Source: an uncultured Prevotella sp. (GTDB lineage: Bacteria > Bacteroidota > Bacteroidia > Bacteroidales > Bacteroidaceae). Taken from it: a stretch of DNA of 35,497 bases. The stretch's first letter is position 1. Every line of letters begins with the position of its first letter. The stretch spans positions 1-35,497 of the forward strand of contig USSA01000009.1 in NCBI GenBank assembly GCA_900557255.1. The letters are read 5' to 3'. Of this stretch, positions 26,406 to 34,297 are shown piece by piece. The notes beneath the pieces are model-generated. The model saw only the letters and a list, made by a program, of their open reading frames with translations. It was not told the origin of the DNA and did not search any database. The position numbers were made by a program, and so were the translations under genes.

Positions 26406-28493
26406 TTAGTACTCTATCTCATTATTCACCATTTTCTCTGTGTCCCAAGGTGCAGGAGCACCGCCGAGATAACGATGGAACCAGTCGAGGTGCGCGTTGT
26501 AATAGAGCGGCATCGACTTCAGGTTGCTTGGCCAGTGACCATCATACTTCAAGACTATCAGTCGCGAAGGAATGTTCAGGGTCTGCAAGGCTGTGAAATA
26601 CTGCAAACTCTGGGTATATGGTACACGATAGTCCAGCTCACCCGTCATCACGAGGGTTGGTGTTGAGAAGTTCTTGATGTATGAGGATGGCGACCACTTC
26701 TCGTAGAGATTGGAATTATAAGGCTGTCCCTCTAACTCAAAGTTAGGAAACCACACTTCCTCGGTACTGCCCCACATAGAGCGCAAGTCATATACGCCCA
26801 TCATGGAAGCCAGACACTTGAATCGCTTGGTATGTCCCTGCAGCCAGTTCATCATGTAACCGCCATACGACCATCCCATCGCTCCCATCCTGGTAGAATC
26901 AACATATTCCAGGGTTGCCAATTTATCGGTAACCTTCATTACATCCTCGAATACCTTTCCGCCCCAGTCGCCAGAAATGGCACGGGTAAAGGCCTGACCA
27001 TATCCCGTAGAACCGTGAGGATTAGGATAAGCCACAACATAACCGGCAGCAGGATAAACCTGCCAGTCGCCACGGAAGGAATTCATCCATTGCATTTGCG
27101 GACCGCCATGTATATTGATGATAAGCGGATATTTCTTGCTGGCATCAAAGTTGTGTGGCTTCACGATGAATACCTGTACCTTGTCGCCACCAGCACCCTC
27201 TACCCAGATACTCTCAGATGGACGGATATCCACTTCATCTTCCAACTGCTGGTTGAGGAAGGTAATCTGCTGTTCCTTACCGCTGGCTACAGGAGTTCCA
27301 TTCCACTTCTTCATCTGCTGGCGATAGAGGGCCGATGGCTTGCCTGTCGTGCTATAGGTATAATATACCATACCCTTATTGTCGAAATCAAACTCCGAGA
27401 TGGCCTTGCCCGTCAATACCGGCAAGATGGTTTTTCTGGCAATATCGAGTTTGTAGAGCGGCTCAGCGCCCTGTACCTGACCGAGGAAGAAGATACTCTT
27501 GCTGTCGGGAGCCCATTTGTAATCATCTACCCAGTTGTCAAACTTCTCTGTCAGGATGGTAGACTTCTTTGCAGCCCGGTCGTAGATAGCAAGACGGAAG
27601 CGATCAGACTCATAACCAGGCACTTGCTGCAAGCGGTAAGCGATATACTTGCCGTCAGGCGAATAGGCTGGAGTACCATCCCAAGCCTTGTTCTCCTTCG
27701 TGATGCAGACCGGTTCTCCCCCATTCACAGATACCGTCCACAGGTCGGCATTGGTGCTAGCCTCCTGATGCTCATCATGATTGGATACGAAACAGATCTC
27801 CTTGCTGTCAGGAGAGAATTGATAGGTGATTCCACCCCCAACCACGAATATAAGCGAATAATTGCCCGGAGTCAGATCCTTGTAAGTCTTCGTCTGTGTA
27901 TCGAAAAGGATAAGGTGATTGCATCTGCCATCATTATAGCTCGTCCAATGACGGTAGAGCAACTTGTCGGCGATATGCGCCTGTACAGGTCCCTGCTCCT
28001 TTTTCTCCATCCGGGCCTTGTTAGCCTTGGCATCAGCTCCCAGGTCGGGATATACTTCTGCGGTAAAGGCAATGTATCGCTCATCCGGAGAGATGACAGG
28101 ACTACCGATACCCAACTCATAATCAGTTACCTGTTCTGTCTCGCAGGTAGTCAGATCCATGCGAAAGATCTGAGCCGTCCCTTTCTCATAATTAGTAAAG
28201 AAGATACTCTTTCCATCCTTGCTCCATACGGCAGAACTGCTCTTTCCATCCTCGGTAAGAGCCTTGGCGTGAGAGCCATCCGCATTCATGATGTAGATGT
28301 CGGAGCCAGACTTCTGATTCTTCAGGTCAGAAGAACTGGCGGTATAGCAAACCGTCTTACCATCAGGCGAAAGGCTCACCGAAGATACACCCTTCACCCT
28401 GTACAAATCCTCGATGGTAAACGCCCTTTTCTGAGCGTTTGCCGAAAGCAGCGCCATCACGAGTGCTGCCGAAAACATCAATCTCTTGTTCAT
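26406..28493 (-). CDS. Exported S9 family (prolyl oligopeptidase/acylaminoacyl-type) peptidase
   Basis: A 695-residue serine peptidase with a signal peptide (MNKRLMFSAALVMALLSANA, cut before QKRAF), so periplasmic or surface-exposed. The N-terminal half is a beta-propeller with TolB/WD40-like repeats (SLSPDGKTVCYT, VWSKDGKSIFFTN, VISPDERYIAFT, AYSPDGKYIAYR, WAPDSKSIFFLG). The C-terminal alpha/beta hydrolase has the nucleophile in GAMGWSYGGYMMNW, an aspartate in MTGELDYRVPYTQS, and a histidine in KYDGHWPS. The oxyanion-side motif is INIHGGPQ. It is expected to cleave short peptides, in keeping with the peptide and amino-acid metabolism of these gut bacteria. It has its own promoter and is convergent with rng. 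Confidence 0.93.
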   Translation of the reverse strand: MNKRLMFSAALVMALLSANAQKRAFTIEDLYRVKGVSSVSLSPDGKTVCYTASSSDLKNQKSGSDIYIMNADGSHAKALTEDGKSSSAVWSKDGKSIFFTNYEKGTAQIFRMDLTTCETEQVTDYELGIGSPVISPDERYIAFTAEVYPDLGADAKANKARMEKKEQGPVQAHIADKLLYRHWTSYNDGRCNHLILFDTQTKTYKDLTPGNYSLIFVVGGGITYQFSPDSKEICFVSNHDEHQEASTNADLWTVSVNGGEPVCITKENKAWDGTPAYSPDGKYIAYRLQQVPGYESDRFRLAIYDRAAKKSTILTEKFDNWVDDYKWAPDSKSIFFLGQVQGAEPLYKLDIARKTILPVLTGKAISEFDFDNKGMVYYTYSTTGKPSALYRQQMKKWNGTPVASGKEQQITFLNQQLEDEVDIRPSESIWVEGAGGDKVQVFIVKPHNFDASKKYPLIINIHGGPQMQWMNSFRGDWQVYPAAGYVVAYPNPHGSTGYGQAFTRAISGDWGGKVFEDVMKVTDKLATLEYVDSTRMGAMGWSYGGYMMNWLQGHTKRFKCLASMMGVYDLRSMWGSTEEVWFPNFELEGQPYNSNLYEKWSPSSYIKNFSTPTLVMTGELDYRVPYTQSLQYFTALQTLNIPSRLIVLKYDGHWPSNLKSMPLYYNAHLDWFHRYLGGAPAPWDTEKMVNNEIEY

Positions 28494-28522
28494 ATAACCT
28501 ATAAATATTTATATTTCAGATG

Positions 28523-28555
28523 CAAAAGTAACAATTATTTTGGATTTTCTGCAAC
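28523..28555 (-). promoter_or_regulatory. Promoter of the S9 peptidase gene
   Basis: On the minus strand TACTTTTG (28523-28530) matches TAnnTTTG. About 21 bp further upstream is GTTG (28552-28555), a weaker match to TTTG. The leader to the ATG at 28493 would be about 20-25 bp. Confidence 0.6.
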
Positions 28556-28625
28556 CTTTTCACTACTTTTATCGTCAAAGCTATAAATAACATTGATAAT
28601 AACATAAAAAAGAAAGGAAAAGATT

Positions 28626-28943
28626 ATGATTTTAAGTACCACTCCAACCATAGAAGGCCACCCTATCCGTGAATACCGTGGCGTAGTGACCGGCGAAACC
28701 ATCATCGGTACCAACTTTGTAAAGGATTTCTTTGCCAGTGTCCGTGATGTAATCGGCGGCAGAAGCGGTTCTTACGAAAGCACCCTCCGCGAGGCTAAGG
28801 ATACAGCCCTCAGAGAGATGGCCGACCGTGCCGCATCCCTGGGCTGTAACGCCATCGTGGGCATCGACCTGGATTACGAAACCGTGGGCAACAGCGGTTC
28901 CATGCTGATGGTAACATGCAGCGGAACGGCGGTGATTATCTAA
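28626..28943 (+). CDS. YbjQ/UPF0145 family (heavy-metal-binding domain) protein
   Basis: A 105-residue soluble protein matching the YbjQ family: [28 protein letters not shown] at the start, [11 protein letters not shown] and [22 protein letters not shown] in the middle, and [12 protein letters not shown] at the end. Members form ring-shaped oligomers; a metal-binding role is an annotation tradition rather than proven. Length is normal. A Shine-Dalgarno-like AAAGGAAAAG precedes the ATG. It is divergent from the peptidase gene and is followed by the first copy of the hairpin repeat, which can act as its terminator. Confidence 0.95.
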   Translation: MILSTTPTIEGHPIREYRGVVTGETIIGTNFVKDFFASVRDVIGGRSGSYESTLREAKDTALREMADRAASLGCNAIVGIDLDYETVGNSGSMLMVTCSGTAVII

Positions 28944-28966
28944 GTTCTGCGACTGTACAAAAGAAC

Positions 28967-29074
28967 AAAACATGCTTGAAATGGGGCGGTAACTACCTAA
29001 AAAATCGAGTTACCGCCCCTGTTCAGATATATTTTTATCTATATAGTGTGGTGACATACACCTGATGAAGGTCA
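28967..29074. repeat. Hairpin repeat, copy 1 (also probable terminator)
   Basis: A perfect 11-bp stem, GGGGCGGTAAC (28983-28993) with GTTACCGCCCC (29009-29019), is preceded by AAAACATGCTTGAA and followed by a T-rich run. The outer arms, complete in copy 2, are decayed here (TTCAGATAT). A second shared block, TACACCTGATGAAGGTCA, ends at 29074. It lies between the convergent ends of the YbjQ gene and the ATPase gene. Confidence 0.9.
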
Positions 29075-29094
29075 CCAACTTTCTTCTATTTCAT

Positions 29095-30657
29095 TTATTT
29101 TATCACCCAATCCTCTATACTTCGCTGGTTTTCCGAGAAGTTAATACCCACTTTCACAACCTTTCGCCCATCATCGGCAAAAGCCTTGGCATAGTTCTTA
29201 TCGCAGATTTGCGCCATGGCGATGTCGGCAGACTTCTTATATTTCAACTCAAAGATAAAGATACTCTTATCCGTCTTGAGCACAAGGTCTATTCTTCCAT
29301 CCGAAGTGGTATGCTCCACCTTCACATCTTCGCCAAGCATGGTGAAGATGGTGAATATCACGGCTTGATAGTGACGCTCATTATTGTTGATAATCGTATA
29401 TGGGAACTTATCATAGAATGCCTTCAAATGAGGCATAAAGGCTTCCATGTCATCATTGATGAGCACATTCTTTTTATAAGCATATACGATAGCATCAAGT
29501 TCGCCTACCTCTGAAGGGGTATAATATTGGCAAAGGCTTTCCGAAAAACCTTGTCTAACTTCTTGATTAGGAAAACTGAGGTAATACATACCTAACTGCT
29601 TGTCATATCCCTTAATCGTAAGATACCCACTTTGGAAAAGGACTGGCACAGGGTCAGTAATCGTCTCAGTAGGAACATCGAAGCGTTTAGCTCTAGCCCA
29701 GATATCATTTAAGTCCATCATATCCAAATTCTTCTGCTGCATCAGTTCTATCAGGAACGTAGGCGTACCAGATGTAAACCAGTAGCTATTAAACTCCTTA
29801 TCGTCCAAAGCATTGATAATGCTGTAAGGATTGAAGATATCCTCGCTATTGATACTGAAATGGTAGCCATCATAATGCTGCTTGAGTTGCCCTAAGGTCT
29901 CCTCATAAGTAAGCCCATTATGCTCAGCCATCTCCTCGATTCCCTCACGGAAATACTGAGTCAATTCACTCTTGGTAATACCACAACAGCTACTGTATTC
30001 ATCCTTCAACGTGAGAATCTTGAGATTGTTCAACTCGCTAAAGATGCTGAGCTGACTAAACTTGGAAATACCTGTGATGAATACAAAGCGGATGTTTCCC
30101 TCTTGCTGCTTCAAGGGGCTGAAGAAATCTCGCATGATATTGCGGATGGTCTTCTGCAACTCTTCGTCACTTACAGAATCATGCATCGGGGCGTCATATT
30201 CGTCGATGAGAACGACAGCTTGTTTACCTGTTTGAGCAGCTGCTGCAAGCAAGATGTTCTTAAGACGACCTCCAAAAGACTTCTCATCTATTGGATTAAC
30301 TTTTAAACCATATTTTTTCTCTTCTACTTCTAGTATTCCGTTTAGAATTGAATATGTATTCTCCAAACTATAATACTTACCACAGCTCAAATCCAAGTGG
30401 ATGACAGGATATGTCGTCCACTCCTTCTCCATCTGTTCGATGGCAAGGCCCTTAAACAGTTCTTTCTTACCCTCGAAATAAGCCTGGAGGGTAGATACAA
30501 ACAAGGATTTTCCGAATCGACGTGGGCGACTCAGAAAATGAAACTTGGCATAATGAGCCAACTGATAGACGATAGCCGTCTTGTCAGCATAGAAGTAATT
30601 CCCCTTCACGATTTCGGAGAACGTTTGTATTCCCAAAGGATATCTCTTTGAAGCCAT
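29095..30657 (-). CDS. AAA-ATPase-like protein with C-terminal PD-(D/E)XK domain (DUF1703 type)
   Basis: A 520-residue protein of the AAA-ATPase_like/PDDEXK_9 family, very abundant and multi-copy in Bacteroidota. The N-terminus MASKRYPLGIQTFSEIVKGN with YFYADKTAIVYQL is the family hallmark. The Walker A-like loop is RPRRFGKSL (about 44-52), and Walker B is VVLIDEYDAPMHD (about 150). Near the C-terminus GRIDLVLKT and FIFELKYKKSAD (about 456-475) supply the Asp and the E-x-K of a nuclease fold. Length is normal. Its function is unknown; proposals include selfish or defence elements. It has its own promoter (TATCTTTG at 30683-30690, minus strand). It is bracketed by two copies of one hairpin repeat, suggesting it arrived or was duplicated as a unit. 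Confidence 0.92.
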   Translation of the reverse strand: MASKRYPLGIQTFSEIVKGNYFYADKTAIVYQLAHYAKFHFLSRPRRFGKSLFVSTLQAYFEGKKELFKGLAIEQMEKEWTTYPVIHLDLSCGKYYSLENTYSILNGILEVEEKKYGLKVNPIDEKSFGGRLKNILLAAAAQTGKQAVVLIDEYDAPMHDSVSDEELQKTIRNIMRDFFSPLKQQEGNIRFVFITGISKFSQLSIFSELNNLKILTLKDEYSSCCGITKSELTQYFREGIEEMAEHNGLTYEETLGQLKQHYDGYHFSINSEDIFNPYSIINALDDKEFNSYWFTSGTPTFLIELMQQKNLDMMDLNDIWARAKRFDVPTETITDPVPVLFQSGYLTIKGYDKQLGMYYLSFPNQEVRQGFSESLCQYYTPSEVGELDAIVYAYKKNVLINDDMEAFMPHLKAFYDKFPYTIINNNERHYQAVIFTIFTMLGEDVKVEHTTSDGRIDLVLKTDKSIFIFELKYKKSADIAMAQICDKNYAKAFADDGRKVVKVGINFSENQRSIEDWVIK

Positions 30658-30682
30658 AATCTTACTCTTAATAATTAATGTA

Positions 30683-30713
30683 CAAAGATACAGATAATAT
30701 TTCAGAAAACAAG
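30683..30713 (-). promoter_or_regulatory. Promoter of the AAA-ATPase-like gene
   Basis: On the minus strand TATCTTTG (30683-30690) is a full -7 match. About 19 bp further upstream CTTG (30710-30713) is a three-of-four match to TTTG. The start codon is about 25 bp downstream. Confidence 0.65.
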
Positions 30714-30766
30714 CATTTTTCTGATTATTAACAATATATCACTGCAAAAATAGAACCGCAATTCAA

Positions 30767-30989
30767 CAAAACATGCTTGAAACGGGGCGGTAACGGCCTT
30801 AAAAATCGAGTTACCGCCCTAGTTCAAGCATATTTTATCTAAAAAACACTGATACCAGCAAGGCTCTGCACCTCACCTTCGTTACGACCTATGGTGTGGC
30901 AAAAAAATGCCCAATACGGCATGATACAGAGCGAGATTACGATGGATGACCTGTTTAAGCAATAAGCGATATACACCTAATGAAGGTCA
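30767..30989. repeat. Hairpin repeat, copy 2, with separated downstream block
   Basis: The stem is longer than in copy 1: outer ATGCTTGAA (30773-30781) with TTCAAGCAT (30823-30831), and inner GGGCGGTAAC (30785-30794) with GTTACCGCCC (30810-30819). The shared block TACACCTAATGAAGGTCA ends at 30989, but here it is separated from the hairpin by about 127 bp holding a gene remnant. Both copies have the same orientation and flank the AAA-ATPase-like gene. Confidence 0.88.
30850..30965 (+). pseudogene. Frameshifted C-terminal tail of an ATP-binding protein
   Basis: One frame reads KALHLTFVTTYGVAKK and then runs out of sense. Shifting by one base within the run of seven A (about 30901-30907) continues as NAQYGMIQSEITMDDLFKQ and a TAA. 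Joined, the sequence looks like the C-terminus of the AAA-type ATP-binding proteins (DUF4143-like) that are common in Bacteroidota and often end QSEVT-x-DDLF. That family match is from memory. No upstream part of the gene is present, so this is a dead fragment lying inside the second hairpin repeat region. Confidence 0.5.
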
Positions 30990-31015
30990 GAGAAATATAC
31001 AAACATCAAAATAAT

Positions 31016-31021
31016 AGGAGG
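31016..31021 (+). promoter_or_regulatory. Shine-Dalgarno site that selects the second ATG
   Basis: AGGAGG lies 2 bp before the ATG at 31024 but 8 bp before the ATG at 31030. The latter spacing is the functional one and gives the family-typical start MARPI. Confidence 0.7.
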
Positions 31022-31029
31022 ATATGAAT

Positions 31030-31215
31030 ATGGCAAGACCAATAAGAGAAGCCCCAATTCTAATGGGTAAAGACGCAGAACGCTTCGTTAAAGAAATGAA
31101 GCGTGTGGAAAGTTTGACTCCAGAGCAGAGAAGAGCTAATCGAGAGAAATTGCATGCAGAAGTCGAAGAAATCAACAAAAAGTGGAATCTAACATATAAT
31201 GCACTTTTAGGATGA
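31030..31215 (+). CDS. Small MARPI-type protein, antitoxin-like
   Basis: A 61-residue charged, helical protein beginning MARPIREAPILMGKDAERFV and continuing through EMKRVESLTPEQRRANREKL. I recall a Bacteroidota family starting MARPIKETP-x-L-x-GKDA and ending in a charged helix. Its members are often the first gene of a two-gene cassette resembling a toxin-antitoxin pair, so an antitoxin role is a guess from context. The AGGAGG site supports this start rather than the ATG two codons earlier. The tiny ORF that follows overlaps by 4 bases (ATGA), as in coupled pairs, but encodes only 27 residues, so the expected partner appears truncated or lost. Confidence 0.75.
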   Translation: MARPIREAPILMGKDAERFVKEMKRVESLTPEQRRANREKLHAEVEEINKKWNLTYNALLG

Positions 31216-31295
31216 ATATTTATCGTTTTGATTCAGATAGGAACGATGACAACAAGTACACTAGAGCCATGTACTTCGATATGCTCGAATTATAA
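31212..31295 (+). CDS. 27-codon ORF overlapping the MARPI gene, possible toxin remnant
   Basis: The ATG overlaps the TGA of the preceding gene (ATGA), a classic coupling arrangement. The product begins MNIYRFDSDRNDDNKYTRAM and ends YFDMLEL. I do not recognise it. It could be a genuine micro-protein or the N-terminal stub of a partner gene that has been lost. It is followed directly by a hairpin terminator, so the unit ends here. Confidence 0.4.
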   Translation: MNIYRFDSDRNDDNKYTRAMYFDMLEL

Positions 31296-31298
31296 ACA

Positions 31299-31352
31299 AA
31301 GACCTCAGGTGCAGGCATCAAGTATCGGGATACCTACAACTGAGGTTTCTAG
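31299..31352. terminator. Hairpin between the convergent MARPI unit and primase-helicase gene
   Basis: Outer stem ACCTCAG with CTGAGGT, inner GTATC/GATAC stem with loop GG, and partial pairing between. A and T runs lie on either side (AAAG upstream, TTTCT downstream). It probably terminates both convergent transcripts. Confidence 0.75.
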
Positions 31353-31396
31353 ATTACCACAAAACAGGAAAAAATGAGATTAAACGTCTATTTAAT

Positions 31397-34297
31397 TTAA
31401 CCTCCATTTACCTTGTTTTCCGTGGCAGAGTATAGGATTTCCATCATTTCGTTAGCTATTTTATAGTCAGCAATTCGCATGACATTATTTGTTTCCGAAT
31501 TATAGCCAAAGAAGTTGATATTTCCATACCAGACAATAGCCTTGTCTATGACAGCACATTGTAGCGTTTGTTCCTTGTTGCAAACCACATCCATTCCAGC
31601 ATTTGACAGTTCTATCTCATTAGCCCCTTCCTCTTTAACATGTACAACCACAGAAACCCCATTATGAAGAAGGTTCGCGAGTGCAGACATGATAGAGGTT
31701 TTATATTTGAACTTCACTTTTGGCACTGCGATAACAACAGAATGTTTGGCTTTTGCCAAATCATTTCGGAATGCCGCTTCGTAATTGTTTTGCTCATATA
31801 TCAATTCTTGGGATTTTTTATCTGGTGCTGGTGATGTCACATTCTTTCCATATCCAGCTCTAGCATATCCTTTCAGTCGTTTACGATACATAGAGTCGCA
31901 AAGTGGAACACGAATATCCACATAATCATAAATGCACACTTCGCTCTTTCCTTCATATTCTCTATGTAAACGCCCTGCATATTGCTCCACGTTTCCTTTC
32001 CAAGCTATAGGCATAGTAAGGAACAGGGTATCAAGGCGAGGATAATCGAAGCCCTCCCCTACATACTTTCCTGTAGCCACAATCACAAGTGATTCTGATG
32101 TGGGTATTGACTGTAGGTTTTGTAATGCAAGACGTTTTTCTTTAGCAGAATCCGCACCAATGAGTTGTATAACATGATCAGCAAATGGCATTAGCATTTG
32201 TGCCAACACCTTGACATGAGCTGTACGAGTTGTCAGCACTAAAGGTGTTCGTCCTTTTTGAATCGCAGCCTTGACATCCTCCATAACGAATTCATTTCTA
32301 ACCTTATCCTCGGATAACTCTTGCGTTATTTGAACATAAGTTTTACGGTCTGATATTATGCTTCGGAACGAAGTAAACCTTGGAATCAGCAGGCGTTTGA
32401 ATCCTTGATTTTCCATTTGGCTCTTGGCATCAGATGTAAATCTTATCTTTCCGCATTGCATAAAGATAATAGGTTGATGCCCATCTTTTCTGATTGGAGT
32501 TGCGGTCAAACCATAAACAAAAGTAGCAGTCACTTGTCGAAGAACCAGCTCGAAGCTGACTGAAGACACATGGTGACATTCATCAACTATCACCATACCG
32601 TAATCCTTGACAAAAGGCTTTACTTCGCCTTCACCCAAACAAGATTGTATCAAAGCAATATCTATTATGCCATGCAGTGAGTTCTTGCCTGCATATAAGC
32701 AACCAATGGCGGAAGTTTTCTTTTTCCTGCCTCGTTTTGTTTCAGGCACTTCTATTGTTTCATCAATATTAAGAAACGATTCCAACCGCTCCTTCCATTG
32801 CGCAAGCAATGCCTTGTTGTGAACAAGTATTAGTGTATTGACCTTTCTCTTTGCTATCACTCCGATGGCAAACACGGTCTTTCCAAACGCTGTTGCTGCT
32901 GATAGCGTTCCGACATTATGCCCAGCAAAAGCTTCCATTGCCTTTTGCTGTTCTTCTCGAAGACCTCCTCTGAATGTAACCTTTATACTACGCCCATGGT
33001 TAGTCTTGTCTGAAATCATTACCTTAACATTATGCTGGGTTAGGATGTCTCGAACCGCATCCTCACAACCACGAGGAAGAACAAGATAGTCGTCTGTTAT
33101 TTCCGAACACGAAATGATACGTGGAATATTATACGTAGACAAGCGCATCCCTTGCTTCTCATAAAATTCAGGATTACGGAAAGCAGCCATGCGCTTGAAA
33201 ACGTTCACGCATTTGGCAGACAGACTTGTCAAAGGTATATATAGCATGTTAGCTCTTGTCAGCACAATTTCCTTTGGATAACAGTCTGTTGGCATCATAT
33301 CCATTTTAGGTGTTTCCCAAGGCTTTTCCTCACTGGTCTTCGAGAGTTCGCCCAATGTTGGCTCTATATGCTGCCGTAACAACATATCAAGTTCTACCTC
33401 CGACAACTTACGGATTTGTGATAACAATTCCCATTGGTCAGCATACGCATTGAAATCTTCATCAACGAATACACTGTTTCCTTTGCGTCGAGCCATCCCC
33501 TGCAATGGTAAGGCTACAAGATTGCCAAGACCACCTTCGGGCAAGGTGTCTTGGTTAGGAAAGAACCGGTCGTATGACTTGAAAGAAAGATGGACATCAC
33601 TATTCATCGCCTCTGTAAGAATGGCATTTCCTAACTTTCGTGCCTTGAAAGCTGTTATTGGCGTATCAAAAAACATCCACGCATGAGCTCCATTGCCAGA
33701 ACGTGAGCGTTCGATGTAACAAGGCACATTCCAAGTTTTGCAAACATTTACAAAGGAAAGCACATCATTCTTATAGCCATGTTCACAGCTCTTGTCATCA
33801 AAGTCTGGGCAAAGGAAACAGCAAGTGTTGTCCTTTCGTATTGGATAAAGTCCAATAACATCACGTCCCCACACATCTTTTCCAGCAAGATGATTGAAAA
33901 CATCATTGTATGTCAAAGGAGCGAACTGCCTGTTGGGACAATCTGCACACTTATATTTTCGTTTATCGCAAAATTCTCGATTCCATTCTCTCTTGCATAC
34001 AGGTTGATAGCCAGACTTTTGGGTTGTACTACTATACCAACGCTTAGCAAAAACATCATCACGCCCTCGGAATACACTTTGAAATATGGTAACCTTTTCC
34101 TGTAAAGTGAATTGGCATATAGAAACAGATGTTGCTTCTATATGATTAAAGTTGCAGGTCTTGGATTCAAAACTTTCATATTCTATCCCATTCTTTTCAA
34201 GAATCTCTTTAAGTCTGGCATTTTCTTTTTCCAATTCTTGAATTCTTTGGGTAAGAGCACTTACATCCCTTGCGTCCATAAAGGTTCGCTCTCCCAT
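31397..34297 (-). CDS. TOTE-type primase (AEP)-helicase-PLD fusion protein
   Basis: A 966-residue three-part protein. Residues about 10-36 form a coiled coil (LTQRIQELEKENARLKEIL). An archaeo-eukaryotic primase domain of the TOTE conflict type spans about 70-300: cysteines in CKREWNREFC and CADC (C101, C110, C117, C120), catalytic PDFDD (164-168), and SGNGAHAW (200-207). A superfamily 2 helicase spans about 440-800: Walker A AATAFGKTV, DECHH (572-576), GLTATP (596-601), GEGFDYPRLD and QYAGRLHR (782-789). A PLD-like domain closes it (about 835-960) with AVIDKAIVWYGNINFFG; the usual histidine of the HxK motif appears to be Cys914, so nuclease activity is doubtful. TOTE systems are predicted invader-directed primase-helicase modules. 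The gene begins inside the Abi_2 gene (37-bp overlap), implying coupled expression. Confidence 0.9.
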   Translation of the reverse strand: MGERTFMDARDVSALTQRIQELEKENARLKEILEKNGIEYESFESKTCNFNHIEATSVSICQFTLQEKVTIFQSVFRGRDDVFAKRWYSSTTQKSGYQPVCKREWNREFCDKRKYKCADCPNRQFAPLTYNDVFNHLAGKDVWGRDVIGLYPIRKDNTCCFLCPDFDDKSCEHGYKNDVLSFVNVCKTWNVPCYIERSRSGNGAHAWMFFDTPITAFKARKLGNAILTEAMNSDVHLSFKSYDRFFPNQDTLPEGGLGNLVALPLQGMARRKGNSVFVDEDFNAYADQWELLSQIRKLSEVELDMLLRQHIEPTLGELSKTSEEKPWETPKMDMMPTDCYPKEIVLTRANMLYIPLTSLSAKCVNVFKRMAAFRNPEFYEKQGMRLSTYNIPRIISCSEITDDYLVLPRGCEDAVRDILTQHNVKVMISDKTNHGRSIKVTFRGGLREEQQKAMEAFAGHNVGTLSAATAFGKTVFAIGVIAKRKVNTLILVHNKALLAQWKERLESFLNIDETIEVPETKRGRKKKTSAIGCLYAGKNSLHGIIDIALIQSCLGEGEVKPFVKDYGMVIVDECHHVSSVSFELVLRQVTATFVYGLTATPIRKDGHQPIIFMQCGKIRFTSDAKSQMENQGFKRLLIPRFTSFRSIISDRKTYVQITQELSEDKVRNEFVMEDVKAAIQKGRTPLVLTTRTAHVKVLAQMLMPFADHVIQLIGADSAKEKRLALQNLQSIPTSESLVIVATGKYVGEGFDYPRLDTLFLTMPIAWKGNVEQYAGRLHREYEGKSEVCIYDYVDIRVPLCDSMYRKRLKGYARAGYGKNVTSPAPDKKSQELIYEQNNYEAAFRNDLAKAKHSVVIAVPKVKFKYKTSIMSALANLLHNGVSVVVHVKEEGANEIELSNAGMDVVCNKEQTLQCAVIDKAIVWYGNINFFGYNSETNNVMRIADYKIANEMMEILYSATENKVNGG

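Noticed and set aside
26832..28586. 584-codon plus-strand ORF opposite the S9 peptidase gene
   Set aside because: It is antisense to a well-conserved peptidase with clear propeller and catalytic motifs, and its own translation has no recognisable domain; codon structure on the minus strand keeps this frame open.
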